The notes: generated by a model from the letters alone, not told the origin. Counted from the first letter of the stretch, positions 34,141 to 46,640 are shown. The stretch is 64,000 nucleotides of DNA from Isoetes taiwanensis (GCA_021234155.1 JAJEKV010000064.1:4154001-4218000), one strand, 5' to 3'. A program made the numbers and translations.

Positions 34141-35540
34141 ACTTTTCTTTACCTTGTGATATGTCTTATAAAATCCTGGATGACCTCATGACATTCATTT
34201 AGTATCTTCTTTTTAATGTGATCTATTGGAGGAATGCAAACTCTTGATTTGTATCTCAATATTCCCTGTTCAAAACTATAATTATCCTTTATCTCCAGAT
34301 TCTCTTTTTGTACTTCCTTTAATTTCGGTCCAAAATAATTGTCCGTAGCAATAGTATTTTTCACTTCATCCAACCAATCTGTTGTAATCATCGTTATTGC
34401 ATAGCAAGCTGGAAGTCTAGACAAAGCGTCTGTAATGACATTTGTACTGCCCATTTTATAATTAATCTGAAAGTCATACTCTTGAAGAAATTCCATCCAC
34501 CTACGTTGTCTCAAATTCAAATTCGGTTATTTCATAAAGTATGCAAGACTAGCATGATCAGTATGCACCTCAAAATGATTCCCTAAAAGATAATGTCTCC
34601 AAGCTCTAAGTGCATGTACAATTGCCAACAGTTCCTGATCATGAGTGGGATAAGTTCGTTTAGCATCGTTTAGCTTATGAGAAATATATGCACACACATG
34701 CTTGTCTTGCATCAATACATCTCCTGTCCCTTCCCCACTAGCATCTGTCATAACCTTATACTTCTTACTCGGGTCTGCCACTTTTAAAATAGGAGCATTT
34801 ATCAACTTTTCTTTTAAATTTCTAAAAGCTCTCTCACGTTTCTCATCCCATTGAAAAGATATATTTAATTTTGTAAGTGTTGTCAAAGGACTTGCTATTG
34901 TAGAAAAACTTTTGATAAATTTCCTATAGAACCCTGCAAGTCCTAATAATGAGCGCACCTGTATTGGGTTTTTAGGAATTGGCCATTCTCTCACCGCCTC
35001 AACCTTTTTGGGGTCAGGTTTAATTCCCTCTGCTGAAATAATATGATCTAAATAATCCATTTCGGTGCTAGAAAATGAACACTTGACTTTCTTAGCATAC
35101 AATTTTTCTCTTTTTAAAATACCCAAAACAATTCTCAGATGTTCTCTATGCTCTTCCAAATTCTTTAAATAAATAAGTATATCATCAAAGAATACGAGAA
35201 CAAACTAATCAAGGTATTCACGGAGAAGATCATTCATTAAACATTAAAAAGTTGCTGGTGCATTTGTTAAACCAAAAGGCATAACAACAAATTCAAAATG
35301 CCCATATCTTGTAGAAAAAATTTAGATAAGTCACTCTCTTTAATTCTTATCTGGTGATACCCAGATCTAAGATCTATCTTTGAAAACAATGTAGCTCCTT
35401 GAAGTTGATCAAACAAATCATCTATTCTAGGCAATGGATATTTATTTTTAATTGTGATATCATTTAATTGCCTATAATCAACACAACATACGCATAGAAC
35501 CATCTTTTTTCTTAACAAATAATACTGGAGCATCAAAAGT
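34141..35540 (-). pseudogene. Gypsy reverse transcriptase and RNase H
   Basis: RT palm sequences are [20 protein letters not shown] and [20 protein letters not shown] (35500-35310). The catalytic FFDDILIY lies in a short frame at about 35200-35175, after a stop in place of a sense codon. The next frame (35159-34527) holds the connection region (SLLGLAGFYRKFIKSFSTIA) and RNase H (MTDASGEGTGDVLMQ, YPTHDQELLAIVHALRAWRH, HTDHASL). 34520-34149 completes RNase H (NVITDALSRLP) and begins the zinc-binding part of integrase. Several stops disable the product. Confidence 0.9.
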
Positions 35541-36720
35541 TGAAATACTAGGTTGTATATATCCTTGATCTAGAAGTTCTTTTAAATGTCTTTTTAATTC
35601 CACTAGCTCTGACAAGGCAAATCTATATGGAGATGAAGGAGAAGCTTCTAGAACCAAATCAATTGCATGATCAACATATCTTCAAGGAGGTAGCTCCGTC
35701 AACTCTTTCGAAAACACTTCCTTGAACTTCTCGAGGATGTCCTGCACATCATCCATGTATACTTGATTAATTTCTCCTTACCCTTTGAGTATAAACAACC
35801 CCAACCTTTCATGCTTCCTAATTGACCTCTTGATTTGCTTGCGACTAATGGGTTTAGGAGTGAAATACTGCTTATTCAATCCTTCTAGTGTATGTAGCTC
35901 TTGATGTTCCTTAGATTTTACTCTGACAACTCTTTTATGACAATCTACTATAACATGCATCTCACTAAGCCATTAATCATATCATATGAGCCTAGCTGAA
36001 GCACATGGAAATTTGCAATTGTAGGAATTTCTTGTACTTTCAATTTTAATGCATGCACATATTCACTAGTAGTTTTTCGCTTATCATCAGCCATTTTCAC
36101 CATTCTTAAGGCTTGTTGATTAGTATTCAACCCAAACAACTTGACAAGCCTTGGTGAAATAAAATTGTGAGTGGCTCCGTATCAATCAAAATACTAAAAG
36201 AAACTTCATTGATTTTACCTTCAACTTGCACTACATGTGCCTGCAGTTGTGCTATTCCTTGATCGACTGCTGCACAAACTTGTATATCTTCCTCTAAATC
36301 CATGAGACTTGCTTGATGAGCTCTCGTTGCCCCTACATTTTGAGATCCTTGAACCTTGGCATTTGAGTTATTCTTCTTAGGACAAAAGCGTGCCCTATGC
36401 CCCTTTTGCTTACAGTAAAAACATAAATTTTCCTTCGCGCATTTATCATATTCAATTTTCTTCTTTTCTTCATCCATTCGTGACATTGCATTCAAAGGTA
36501 ACTTAGGGGCGTTATGAAAAAGTTTGATGAATCTGAGAGTTTGATTCATCTCTATAATTCTTTTGAAAATTTCCTCTTTGTTGCTCTCTACGATTGAGAT
36601 TCTTCTCCTCCTTAAGGATACGCACGAAATATCGAGCCTTGTGCTCCGCTCCATATCTAGTCCTTGCACAAAGCGACTAGCTAATTCCTGTAGTTAAAGA
36701 CTGATTATTATTTTTATAAT
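35541..36720 (-). pseudogene. Gypsy gag C-terminus (CCHC knuckle) and protease
   Basis: At about 36460-36380 the frame reads CFYCKQKGHRARFC, a CX2CX4HX4C zinc knuckle that packages RNA. Further on, VSFSILIDTEPLT replaces the LIDTGAT-type aspartic protease site, so the catalytic Gly is lost. 36139-35778 contains the rest of the protease/linker with stops. Upstream gag is interrupted by the LINE 3' end near 36742; the N-terminal gag was not recognised on the far side. Confidence 0.8.
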
Positions 36721-37009
36721 ACCTAGTTTAGACATCCCAATATTAGAATAGAATATGATTTTATCGTCCACGGAGACCAACTGGCCTATGGGACCCAAGT
36801 ACAAAGAGAGAGCAGCAGGCGTATTACTACCAGGATTAAAAAACCCCCGCCCCGAAGGGGGGGAAAAACCTTAGTAGCAATAAGGATGCTAACATACTGC
36901 ACAGTTATATACATAATCACAAGTACAGCTGAGGTTAATGTCGGACAGGGGGGCATAACTGAGTCCGCGTATCCATTACCTCCCCGGTCTGATCCCAACA
37001 AGCCTCTGA

Positions 37010-40000
37010 GGCCGTGCTCAGTAGCTCATGCAAGGCGATGGGGGCACAACTAACCGAAGCATACCGAGCCCCGGATATGCTCGTCTATGCGGACAGCACG
37101 GAGGGCGTGACTTTCATCCTCAATGGCGCCATGTTGACAAAGACGGCACGGACTCTGTCCTCACGCTGCTCCCCGAATCCATCTCCCCTGTCTCAATGCG
37201 GAGGTGGTGTGCACTGTCGCGAATGGAAGCAATCACCCCGCGGCTTTTTCATGGGTAGATGGGTGCGCGAGTAGTGGTGTGGGCCCCTCGTGAGCATGGG
37301 ATTAACTGCTTTGTCGATAATTTGCCACCTTGACATGTGACGGGCCTCTGCATCCCAAAGCTTGGCCATGAAGCAAGCATCCAAATATCGCTTCAAGGCG
37401 TAGCGTTCCGCCGGTGTATGCCTTTGGTCCACATCGTGTGCACGCACATTCCATAGCGAGAACCACCGGGCTTGCTTTGTCTTTCCAAAGAAGCTTTGAG
37501 TCGCTGCGGGCCCATCGCCACTTTGCCAAAGCAAGGTTGGGCAGCGGGCCACCACCTTCGGAAGTAAATAATGTGACGTTCGGTCGCAGCCCTCTCGTAA
37601 TGGAAGGAAGCTTTGTCTCTGGAGCAAGATCCGATATGGGACCGTGGATTTCACTCCCGGTGCAGGGCCAAGAAGGCCTTCTGTACTGCTCTAGATTGTT
37701 CCAAGTGGTGAGGGATATCACCGGCCTCCACACTTCTGCCCCATAGAGGAGGACCGGTTCAACCAAGGCCCTAAACAAGTGTGCTGGTGACCCCATGCAT
37801 CTGACTCGCCCAGGATTGTTGTTTTGCATTGCATCTGGGGCTTTCCAACTGCGGTGACCCGTAACCCGATGGATGCATCCCGGTGTGTGGTAGTAGAAAA
37901 CTCAATGCCCAAATACTTATAAGATCGAGCCACCTCCACTACCTGCCCGGGTAAGTGAATGAGGGAAGGCGTGGGTGCGGGATGATGGGACCAGCAAAGA
38001 CACCCTTGTCTTGGCCAAGTTAACTCTCATGTCGCTGAATTGGCGAAAGTGTCCAAAGCATCCGGTGGCGTTGCATGTCCTTCAGGGTATATGCGAAAGC
38101 AGGTCAACATCATCAGCATATATGAGTTGCCGGATTATGTGGTGCATTAACTGAGCACCTCCCCCGTGCTCGCCTAGCCATTCTTCTAGCTGATCAATGT
38201 ACAAGCCGAAGAGCTGTCGGGGATAGAGGGCAGCCCTGCCGCACCCCAATGCTACTAACAGCGGGCTCCCCGACAAAGGTGTGAGAGGCGACGAGCAAGT
38301 CTCAGATAGTCTCGTATATAGCATTGCGCAAGTCGACGGGGGTCCCTAGTCGTCTCAATCTGTCCCACAACTTATCCCGAGGCACCGCGGTCAAAAGCCT
38401 TTTGCGAAATCCACAAAGCAACAAGACAGATTCTCGGCGTTGATTCGGCTATCCTCTATGAGTGTTCGCAGAGTGAAGATATGGTCAATAGTAGAATGCC
38501 GGGCGGAAGCCCTGCGTGAGAGCCCGCGACTTCTCCATCCTCTCGCCCAAAGTGTCGGGCCGCCAAGAATCGGCAAGCAACTTGGCAAAGACGTAACCCA
38601 CCATAATGGTACGATAGTTGGTCGGGTTGTGGGGTCCCCCGCTTTGTATATGGGCACAACTCTACCGGTAGTCCAAGGTGGGGGAAGCCTTCTTGCAATG
38701 CCCCCGTTGAAGAGTGCCAGGAGAACCGGCACCATTGGGGGCCCGCCCACTTGAGAAGCTCACCGCATACCATCCAAATCTGGCGCCTTCCCGTTAGCGT
38801 AGGCGTTGCGGGCCCATTATGACATCCCTTCCGGAATGACCGATTGCTAGGCCTGTCATGGAGGAATGCGGTGCGGCTTCCCATTGGGTCATACAAATTG
38901 CCGCAAGTATCTCACCCATTGTTCGGGGTAATATTTCCTCGTGGGTCGCGGGGGCTTACTCAAGACCTTTCTCCGTAAGGCCTAGGGTGGCGGTCTAGAA
39001 GACCAAACATCATTCTTTGGTGCTCATAAAGGTACCGGCTTTCTTGGTCTTGAGGAAGGAGCGGTATTGACGGACGGCCTGCTGGGTTAATGGTGGGGTC
39101 CAAAGACTTGGCGGAGCCATCGTTTTAGCTCCCCGACATTCGCCATCGAACAAGTGATTGCGGGGAAGGTGGTTGCAGCCCCCGTGGATCGTTGAGAGCG
39201 GCCTCTCCCAAAGCATCTGTCCCCTACCCTCGGCGAGCCGGTTCACCGGGCCGTCTATTTTGTTGAAGTGTGGGGAGTTGCAAAGCCTCCGGCAGCTCAT
39301 GCTCAAGCATCCTCGCATAGACCGCCGCGATGATCATAGTCCGAGGCCAACCGTGGTACATGGGGTGTTGGGGCAATGGGTGCTCGGTTGGCTCGCCAAT
39401 CTATCCGCAAGAACATGGGCTGATGGTCTGAGTCTACTTCCCCCGTCACCGCCCCTGCATTAATCGGAAGTGAGTGATCAAGTGTAGGCATTGCTCGCGT
39501 CGCTAGCACGTAATCCACCACACCTGGTGCCGCCCCACGGTTCTCCTCCGTCTACAAGTGAAGCCGGAGGAGGACGCCACCGAGCTTGACCCATTGCAAA
39601 TGACCAGGTCAAAGATATCGCTTCAAAGAATAAAGAACCGGGCCATACCGTCACCGGTCGTCATCCGATGCCCTTGGCCAAACCATCTCTGCGGGGTCCA
39701 TTTGCAACACATCCTCGCCTAGAGGTGCTAATTTTGGGATCTGCTTTCTGCCCTATGCGTGCATTGAAATCTCCAAGCAACATGACCTTGCCCAATTGTT
39801 CAGACTGGCCGTATGTCATCATATAGATCGACATAGGGCTCCTGCCCATCCACATCCAAGTCGCGTCGCGGTAAAAGTTGCTCTCAAAGATGTGGGAAGT
39901 AGCAAGCCGCCACAAAGAGAGGGTGCCATCGCCGTTTCGCACTTTCGTACCCACGTGTATCTGTTGTGCCAATGCGCCTTTGCGGGGAGACCGATTGGGC

Positions 40001-40200
40001 CAAGGTCATGCGGTAGTAACACGCAATTCCTCCGCGGTCCTCGTTTCCGGTGCACTCATTGAAGGCGGAGTAGCCGGTATCCCTGGCAAATCGGGTAGCT
40101 TTGACCAAAGATGTTCCCATGTTTCCATGAGGAAGATAAGGTCCATGTCCATGGCAATTCTAGGATACCACGCTGAGGCACGATCCCTATTTAGTGGCAT
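37010..40200 (-). pseudogene. LINE ORF2: APE endonuclease and reverse transcriptase
   Basis: The endonuclease is read in pieces: DLIFLMETW (about 40160), MLLGDFNARIG (39770-39735) and VDSDHQPMFLRIDWR near 39430. The RT follows with FPHLGLPVELCPYTKRG/VVPIYKAGDP (38700-38630) and SCCFVDFAKGF (38430-38391). FGLYIDQLEEWLGEHGGG leads to the catalytic LIYADDVDLLSH (38125-38085). The C-terminal part contains YKYLGIEFSTTTHRDASIGL, FSLWNVRAHDV and YLDACFMAKLWDAE. Frames change many times, so no active protein is made. The architecture follows APE-type non-LTR elements. Confidence 0.85.
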
Positions 40201-41752
40201 GCATCGCCACTTCAGGTCCGGTGGTAGTGGTGGTCCCAGGGGGAGCGATAGATGTGGATGCTCGCAGCCGGCCGGGCCCCCTCGGAGGGGACTCGAGGGG
40301 GCCGGAGTGTCGTGATCCCCGTTTTGGCTTTGAATTCCCGCATCCTTCCCCGGACCAGCCCCGCTGCCCCTCCATGTCTGCGGCAGTCCCTGACTTTGGC
40401 CAGCTCACGCCTTCGGGTCTCTTGCTGTGCTGGGGTCAAGTCCCGGTCAACGTACAGAGCCGTCCCCTTCAACTTCCGGCCCTGACGCAGATGGCTACCC
40501 CGCCCGCACGCTCTCAATCTGCGGAAGATGACCACCCGGGCGATCGAAGGCCGGAATTCCATGACGACTTCGCCTTTCCAATGGTCACAGTGCCGGGAAC
40601 ATCATCCGTCCAAGATCCGTATGCGGAGTCGGAAGTGAGATGTTCTCCTCACTCCTCCGTCGGGCCTCGACTACCACATTGCGGCTCCTGCGTCTCGTTC
40701 ACGAGTTCGACGGGGCCGCACTGTGTGTTGGTTGAGGTGGATGAGGCATGGCATGCGGGCCGGGCCGGGTGGTGGTGGCGGCCCGGCGTGATCTGATGTG
40801 TCCGCAGCATGTGTTCCAGGTTGACGTCCTGTAGGTTGGTGGGTTCGCGGGGTTGGTGTGTTCTTTGCTGTGGTTTCTGTTCTCCGGAGTCTGGAGCTCA
40901 GCTCTTGCAGGACGTTGTCATGTCTTGCCATCTCCCGCGTGCAATGGCGGAGTTGCTCATGTGCCTCGGCATGGAGGGCCTTGCCTTCTGCGGGCAGCGG
41001 CGCCCGAAGCTCTGTAGCTCCGATCTGCGTGCTAAATCCTTACTCCAAGGCTCGGTTACACTGGCTAGCTTCCAGCGGCTGGACTCCCTTGTCTCACGAT
41101 GGCGGCCTCGCAACCTCGGCGGGGAGGGCGGCTGTGCTCCCTCGTCGCGTGGCCTTAGCCTCCTCAACCTCGGTTTGGATCCGGGGAGACAGGTTCACAG
41201 TGTCTCTGCTCTACGGTTCACATCTGCGCCCCGGCTTCCATAAGCTGCCAACACGGTGTCTACCGCCCCTCATATCTGCAAGCTCTTGCCGGTATTCTTT
41301 GTCTGTCAAATTGTAGCAAGTGGATGCTATCATCCGCCGTCGATGCGCGATCCTCCAATGCTACGTGATTCATCGTTTTTCGCACCAAGCTGCTGCGCAA
41401 CATCAGAGATGTTATGTTCTCCACCTCTGTCGGGAGGCACACGCAAGGCGTGCACCGTTGGCCTCAACCCTCGCTGGATCACGGCTCCAAGGTTCGGTGG
41501 GGCGGATTGCGTGTGGCCCGCCTGTCGGGTCGACCGGGCCTTGGCTCGGGGCCTCCCTCTTCATGGAAGACGTCTCCCTGCGCGAGGCCTCTTCCTTGGT
41601 GGCCCCGCTTCATGGTCTTCCCCAGAGGGCTCTGCCTGCGTGGGGTCAACCGGTGGTTGGTGTGTTTGGGCCTTCCCAGGATGGGTTGGTGTGGTCTGAG
41701 GTAGCTCACCAACCAAGTGTGGGTCCACCCACGGGACTGTGTCTGTGGCCAT
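40200..41752 (-). pseudogene. LINE ORF1, proline/arginine-rich
   Basis: From about 41752 leftward the frames are GC-rich and encode Pro/Arg/Gln-rich peptides (for example beginning MATDTVPWVDPHLVGELPQT). They end in a helical region containing LTPAQQETRRRELAKVRDCR (about 40460-40400) just before the endonuclease. Position and composition fit a LINE ORF1 nucleic-acid-binding protein. The sequence is split by frame changes. The plus-strand frames here (up to 200 codons) are antisense shadows. Confidence 0.6.
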
Positions 41753-42018
41753 GACTTGGGCGACGACAGGTCAAACAGGGTTTTAGGTAGGCTATGGCAG
41801 GGGCTTATCAGGTCTGGCAGGGCTAGGCAGGCTGTGGCAGGGTTGTGGCCTGGCTAGGCAAGGCCAAGAGGCAGTTGGTTGGGCTATGGCAATGTCAGGT
41901 AGATGTTGGAGCCTAGTTCAACATTAATTGGTATGCTCTGACTGCCCAAATTAGGGTTGGGAGCAAAGGGGCCTGAAAGGGGGCTAATAGACTCCTGGAT
42001 ATCTGATGTGTACCGGCT

Positions 42019-42827
42019 GCCACAAAAACCCTAGCACACAGCCCGGAAAAGTGCAGATTTGAGCACAGAAACAAAGACAAGTATGCAAGTATCATACACC
42101 GTTGGAAAGCTCTCTGAACCAGCTTTCCAACAAGCCCAAGCACATGAAAATCTGACACCGGATGTGAGAGATACAAATCCGGTCGGAAGTGTCACCGATT
42201 GCCACGTAAAACCCTAGCACACAGCCCGGAAAAGTGCCAATTTGAGCACAGAAACAAAGCCAAGCATGCAGGTACCATACACCGTTGGAAAGATCTCTGA
42301 ACCAGCTTTCCAACAAGCCCAAGCACATGAAAATCTGACACCGGATGTGAGAGATATGACCGATCAAAATTCTGCCGCAAGACGAGACCAATCGAATACT
42401 TACTAAAGCATACGCAAATCCCTATATTGGTGTCGGACTTTCATCAACAACACCATCAGGAACTAGGGTATGAATTAGTAAAACATTCTCGTAACCTTCA
42501 ATAAGAGTACAACACACACCTTTCAACACCGCGTGGCCAAGGCCAACAACGGCATCAGGCGAGGGCTATACTTCTCAAAGAAGGAAGAAGAAGGGCTGCC
42601 ACAAAAACCCTAGCACACAGCCCGGAAAACAGCAGATTTGAGCACTGAAACAAAGACAAGCATGCAGGTATCATACACCGTTGGAAAGCTCTCTGAACCA
42701 GCTTTCCAACAAGCCCAAACACATGAAAATCTGACACCGGATGTGAGAGATACAGTCCGTCGAAGTGTCTACCGATTGCCACAAAACCCTAGCACACAGC
42801 CCGGAAAACAGCAGATTTGAGCACCGA
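42019..42827. repeat. About 182-bp tandem repeats with an 11-bp-stem hairpin
   Basis: Copies start at 42019, 42201, 42598 and 42778 (gccacaaaaccctagcaca...). The last is partial, and a 235-bp unrelated stretch separates the second and third. Copies one to three carry GTTGGAAAGCT...AGCTTTCCAAC (42101-42131, 42284-42314, 42680-42710): 11-bp stems, with one mismatch in the second copy. They lie between the LINE 5' end and the gypsy primer-binding site. Confidence 0.85.
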
Positions 42828-43600
42828 CCGTACATACAAACATTAAACCCAAGTTAGTTACAACGGAAAAACTAGAGATTATGTAATGGTCCTCCATCAT
42901 GGTTGGGAAGCAATTGATATGAGCATATCAATGGTATAGGAATGTTTTTTTAGTAGTGGATATTATGGCGTGTACATACCCTAACATAAGATAGTTTATT
43001 GCCTTGGTTAACCATTATTCATTAAGCAAATTGACACTGTCTATTTCATCACTTCTAAACTATTGTAACTAATAGGAAAATAGTGGATTGCTATATTTTA
43101 TGTGACAAGAGGATTCTAGATTGAGAGTTCCAACTCTCAGTTGCATTGTGAATTCCTCAAGGAGGTGACCAAGTACTAGATGTCAAAAGGAAATGGATAA
43201 AGACCCTAACATAAGTAGTAATGACACAAGTTCTATCTATACTAGGTGATAAAACAATCTAGAACTACTCTTAACATGTTACTATTCTTTGCTACATGGT
43301 GCTTTGTCTCATGATTCTTGATGAAGTTAGGAATAACCATTATACTTAATGAATTGCACCTACCCCATAGTAGACTATAAGATACTCCAACACCATGCTC
43401 AAACATGTTACTATTGTATATCTCTACCTCAAGTTCTATAATAGAAAGTGCTCCAATTAGGAAGAAGAAACAACCTTAATACCTTAGAAATAATATGTTG
43501 GCATTGAAAGTCATCTTGTGATGGCTTATCCCATAAAATCATTGTAAATAAGAATTACTTTGAATTCAGATCTCACCTTTTTCCTTTTTTTTTTTTTTTT
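42828..43600. other. Gypsy 5' leader region, non-coding
   Basis: AT-rich DNA with no recognised frame, ending in a long T run at 43586-43600. By position it is the untranslated leader and lost N-terminal gag region of the gypsy element. Confidence 0.5.
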
Positions 43601-43621
43601 AACTAGGTTCAACCCGTGACT

Positions 43622-43634
43622 GGCTCTGATACCA
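43622..43634 (-). other. Gypsy primer-binding site (tRNA-iMet)
   Basis: On the minus strand TGGTATCAGAGCC sits 4-6 bp inside the right LTR, the usual initiator-methionine tRNA primer site of plant LTR elements. It fixes the element's orientation as leftward. Confidence 0.9.
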
Positions 43635-43638
43635 ATTT

Positions 43639-44636
43639 CGTGACGGTCCTTCGCCCGACACTTGTCGTTACCGAAAATACTTCACATAAAGTTCAAGATC
43701 CCACAGATGCAGAACCTACATGTCATCCCCAAACCCCAAATAATATGTTGTAGCCCCCCTAAGCTACGGGTCTCTAGCTCAGGGAAATAACCTTCACCTT
43801 GAAGCAACTCAACGTGACCAGCGTCGAGTCCGCACTAGTGAGCTTTATCAGTGCCCACTCACTAGTGTTCAATGCTTAACACTCGTGGCCTCGGTTTCTG
43901 CTTATTCTCCCTGGAGAGTTGTGGGCAGACTAAGGTGCCATCCAGGCTAGCAACATGAACGACAACTTGGAGAGAATCTTATGATCAAAATACATTTTTG
44001 AAGGTAACCAATTCTCACTATTAAAAGAAGATCTTATGAAGGCATAATTGTTAGCAAGAGGAATTGAACCCTTGCCATTCAATTCACAAATAAAGGGCTT
44101 ACCCATTAAAAGGAAATCTTATGAAGGCATAATTGTTAGCAAGAGGAATTGAACCCTCGCCATTCAATTCACAAATAAAGGGCTTACCCATTAAAAGGAG
44201 ATCTTATGAAGGCATAATTGTTAACAAGAGGAATTGAGCCCTCGCCATTCAATTCACAAATAAAGGGCTTAACCAACTCACCAAGCATTAGAAAACATTT
44301 AGATTAATGATTCTTCTATTATTTAATAATGAAATCCTAAGACACTATGCAAGAAACCCTATAATGGCAGTTCCGGAATCTACAAGGTGAAGTTGCGGCT
44401 TCTCATAAACTCGGCCGGAAATTCAAATAGAGCATGAAGGTAAGTGATTTGAGCATAAAGAAGATGATAAATGTCGGATTTAATAGATCAAAACAATCAG
44501 CTATTTTTATTACAAGAAAATTGCGCAAGAGCGGTGCTTGGTTCACTTGTTACTCCCCTGGCTCTGAACTATTTCTTTCAATTATTCAAGAGCTTGTTCT
44601 TGAACTGTGTTTACAAATTAATCGCTTCCTCTTCTT
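43639..44636 (-). repeat. 5' LTR of the gypsy element (right copy, truncated)
   Basis: It begins cgtgacggtccttcgcccga and matches the left LTR through atcgcttcctcttcttc. It has an extra 30-40 bp near 43820-43865. The three 85-bp tRNA-like units lie at 44020-44274. The expected outer end is missing because an L1-type fragment begins at 44637. Confidence 0.85.
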
Positions 44637-45536
44637 CACCATTGTCGCTGAAGCTCTCCCCCAATTGCTCATCTCGGCTTCAAAAGATGGAGTTATTGAG
44701 GGCTTGAGAATGGAGGACGGTTCCTAATAGATTGGGAGCCCCTTTCTGTTTTTATAAGCAGATGAAGTTAACTTGACAAATGCCAAAGAGCTTCTAGATA
44801 CATTCTTTATCGTTTCCAACTGCCTTATGAATTGGGAAAAGTGCTCAACTTTGTGGCCATCATCGAAGCCGTCCTTGTCTTTCTGACCAATTTTCCTTGG
44901 CAAATGCAGCCATAGGGTCAGTGTGCTAAACTTTTGGGAATCCCGTTTGGTATTACCATCTCTGCTAGTAGTATTTGGGAGGATATTTTAGTGGCATTGC
45001 GGCGTCATTTGATTTAATGGAAAGGTGGTAAACTTTCAATAGCTAGTAGAATCACAGTGGCAAAGTCCATATTATGCTCCCCGCATATTTATATGGCCTC
45101 GATGATCCTCGTGTTGGAAACCAAAATCCAGGAACTCTCCCTCATGGTCCACAATTTCATCTGGGGGATGAAGAAGGTGCGATGGTTAAAGTTGCTTGGT
45201 GGAAGTGTGTACGCCCTAAGGCCGCAGGTGGACTCAGAATTTTAGACCTCTCTCTCCACAATAAGGTGCTGATTGTCAAGTTCATCTGGAAAATTCTTAG
45301 GAACGAGATTGACTCTCCCGAGATGCGTCTGCTTCATCAGTCTTTATCTCACTCCATTGTGTTTCATAAGCCGGCAGTAGTGCATTCCTCCCATAGGGAA
45401 TGATGTAATATGTGGCGATGCGATATGCGGGCTCCGTCTGAGTTTGTCTACTTAGGCGAATATTCCCCTTCATCGCGTCTTTTGTACTTTGAGTTCATTT
45501 AATTAAAAGTAATTTCATCCTTCAAAAAAAAAGGAA
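44637..45536 (+). pseudogene. 5'-truncated L1-type LINE with poly(A)
   Basis: The frame starts IVAEALPQLLISASKDGVIE (about 44641). It continues near 44945-45240 with SSIWEDILVALRRHL, KLSIASRITVAKSIL and MVHNFIWGMKKVRW. A frame change follows, then RPKAAGGLRILDLSLHNKVL. This is the C-terminal RT/thumb region of plant L1 elements, a different family from the TATTC-tailed LINE. It ends in a poly(A) run (45526-45536). Several stops disable it. Confidence 0.85.
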
Positions 45537-46065
45537 AAAGCTAACATTGATATTGAGTTATTGTGAATAGAAAATGGCGTGCAAAGGCAATGGGTTACTA
45601 TTCCTTGATATTGGTATGGGACACGTGTTGACGCTGAAGTACATCGACAAACACAACCAGATTATCGTTTTGTCTTTACATATGTAATTCATTTTGCGAT
45701 TTTCCCTTTTTTTTTTGTTCCATGAAAAAGTTTCTGGGCCAATCTATTTGTATTTTTAGCTGCCACATTTTCTTTTAGAACATCTCCTGTGTTACATCTT
45801 TCAATCCTGGCCGCGGCCCTGTTCTGATCCAAGCTGTGGCAAGCTATCGGCCTTGGTTCAGCAAGCTGGACACTGCTCCGATGATTTTGTCCGACTGCTT
45901 CTGCCTTGCCCGACAAGATAAAGCATGAAAATGATTTCGTACTTTGATTTATAGTTCGGCTATGATGTTCTCCAGTCTTTGAAGCGATCTTTGGAGAAGC
46001 GCTTTCAGGTAAAATTGCACCTAAAGGCCCTTTTTTCGTGAATCCTTTTAGAAGGAAGGAAGGAA
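45537..46065. other. Stretch with possible eroded exons, unrecognised
   Basis: A short frame at 45573 begins MACKGNGLLFLDIGMGHVLT, and another around 45815-45920 reads QAVASYRPWFSKLDTAPMIL then SDCFCLARQ. Neither resembles a family I know and both end soon. There is a T run at 45708-45719. No gene is called. Confidence 0.35.
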
Positions 46066-46640
46066 GGGAGGAAGTATATTTTAACGTCCACGGAGGCCAA
46101 CTGGCCTATGAGCCGGTTATAGACATACAATATATCGGAAAGTATCCAAACACAAAAGAAAACCACAGAAACTCTGTACAATGTGTCTCTACCACTGGGA
46201 CGAAAAAACCCCCCATGTGGGAGGAAAAACCCTTGTAGTAGGCGTTCAGAGTCCCTATGTGGGCGCTCAAATTCCCTGTGCCTTGAGGGACTCCCTGACG
46301 GTGGAGACATACAACCATTGGCGAAGCTAGCAATTGATGAATTGCTATCTCAGAGCATCTGAGATCGGCATGAGCTGCTCGGATGTGTGCATATGCCGGA
46401 CACTCCTGTAGAGCATGGTGTTCATCTTCTACTATCTGCATGTGACAGCACTGGCATAATCTCTCATCTTGGGGATTCCACGCCCTCCATCCGTACCAGT
46501 GGCCCTGTCTCAATTCTGAGATGGCGGGACCCTGTCCTTATTGCAGCTATAGCTCTCCGTTTCTTGGTAGAGATGTGTGCCTTCAAATACTGGTGGGGGC
46601 CATGTTCAAGCGACGGATTAACCTGCGTGTGGTAGTGCTC
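46066..46640 (-). mobile_element. LINE 3' fragment, minus strand
   Basis: The minus-strand frame 46513-46106 contains ERLCQCCHMQIVEDEHHALQ and ECPAYAHIRA, the zinc-knuckle end of the TATTC-tailed LINE family. It then runs into the 3' untranslated region, which ends gtggacgttaaaatat at about 46070. It is 5'-truncated and shorter than the copy at 28975. Confidence 0.82.

Larger units (their letters stand above)
36742..41770 (-). mobile_element. Near-full-length LINE nested in the gypsy element
   Basis: Reading leftward the element has a G-rich leader (about 41930-41760), a GC-rich ORF1 (41752-40200), ORF2 with endonuclease and RT (about 40200-37010), and a 3' untranslated region with a GC hairpin. 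It ends ctccgtggacgataaaatc and then atattctattctaat at about 36742. The same 3' end is found in fragments at 29.0, 30.4 and 46.1 kb. It is distinct in base composition from the AT-rich host element. Multiple frameshifts make it inactive. The exact 5' end is uncertain. Confidence 0.87.
31582..44636 (-). mobile_element. Decayed Ty3/gypsy retrotransposon with nested LINE
   Basis: Two LTR copies (31582-32694 and 43639-44636) share sequence in the same orientation. Next to the right copy is a primer-binding site complementary to initiator tRNA-Met (TGGTATCAGAGCC, inverted at 43622-43634). A polypurine tract borders the left copy (inverted, 32695-32718). So the element reads leftward: 5' LTR on the right, then gag, protease, RT, RNase H and integrase, and the 3' LTR on the left. 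A long LINE is nested in gag. Stops and frameshifts disable all domains. The right LTR lacks its outer end where an L1-type fragment abuts, and no target duplication was found. Confidence 0.85.

Noticed and set aside
40194-41754. Plus-strand frames up to 200 codons
   Set aside because: They are antisense shadows of the GC-rich LINE ORF1/ORF2 on the minus strand.
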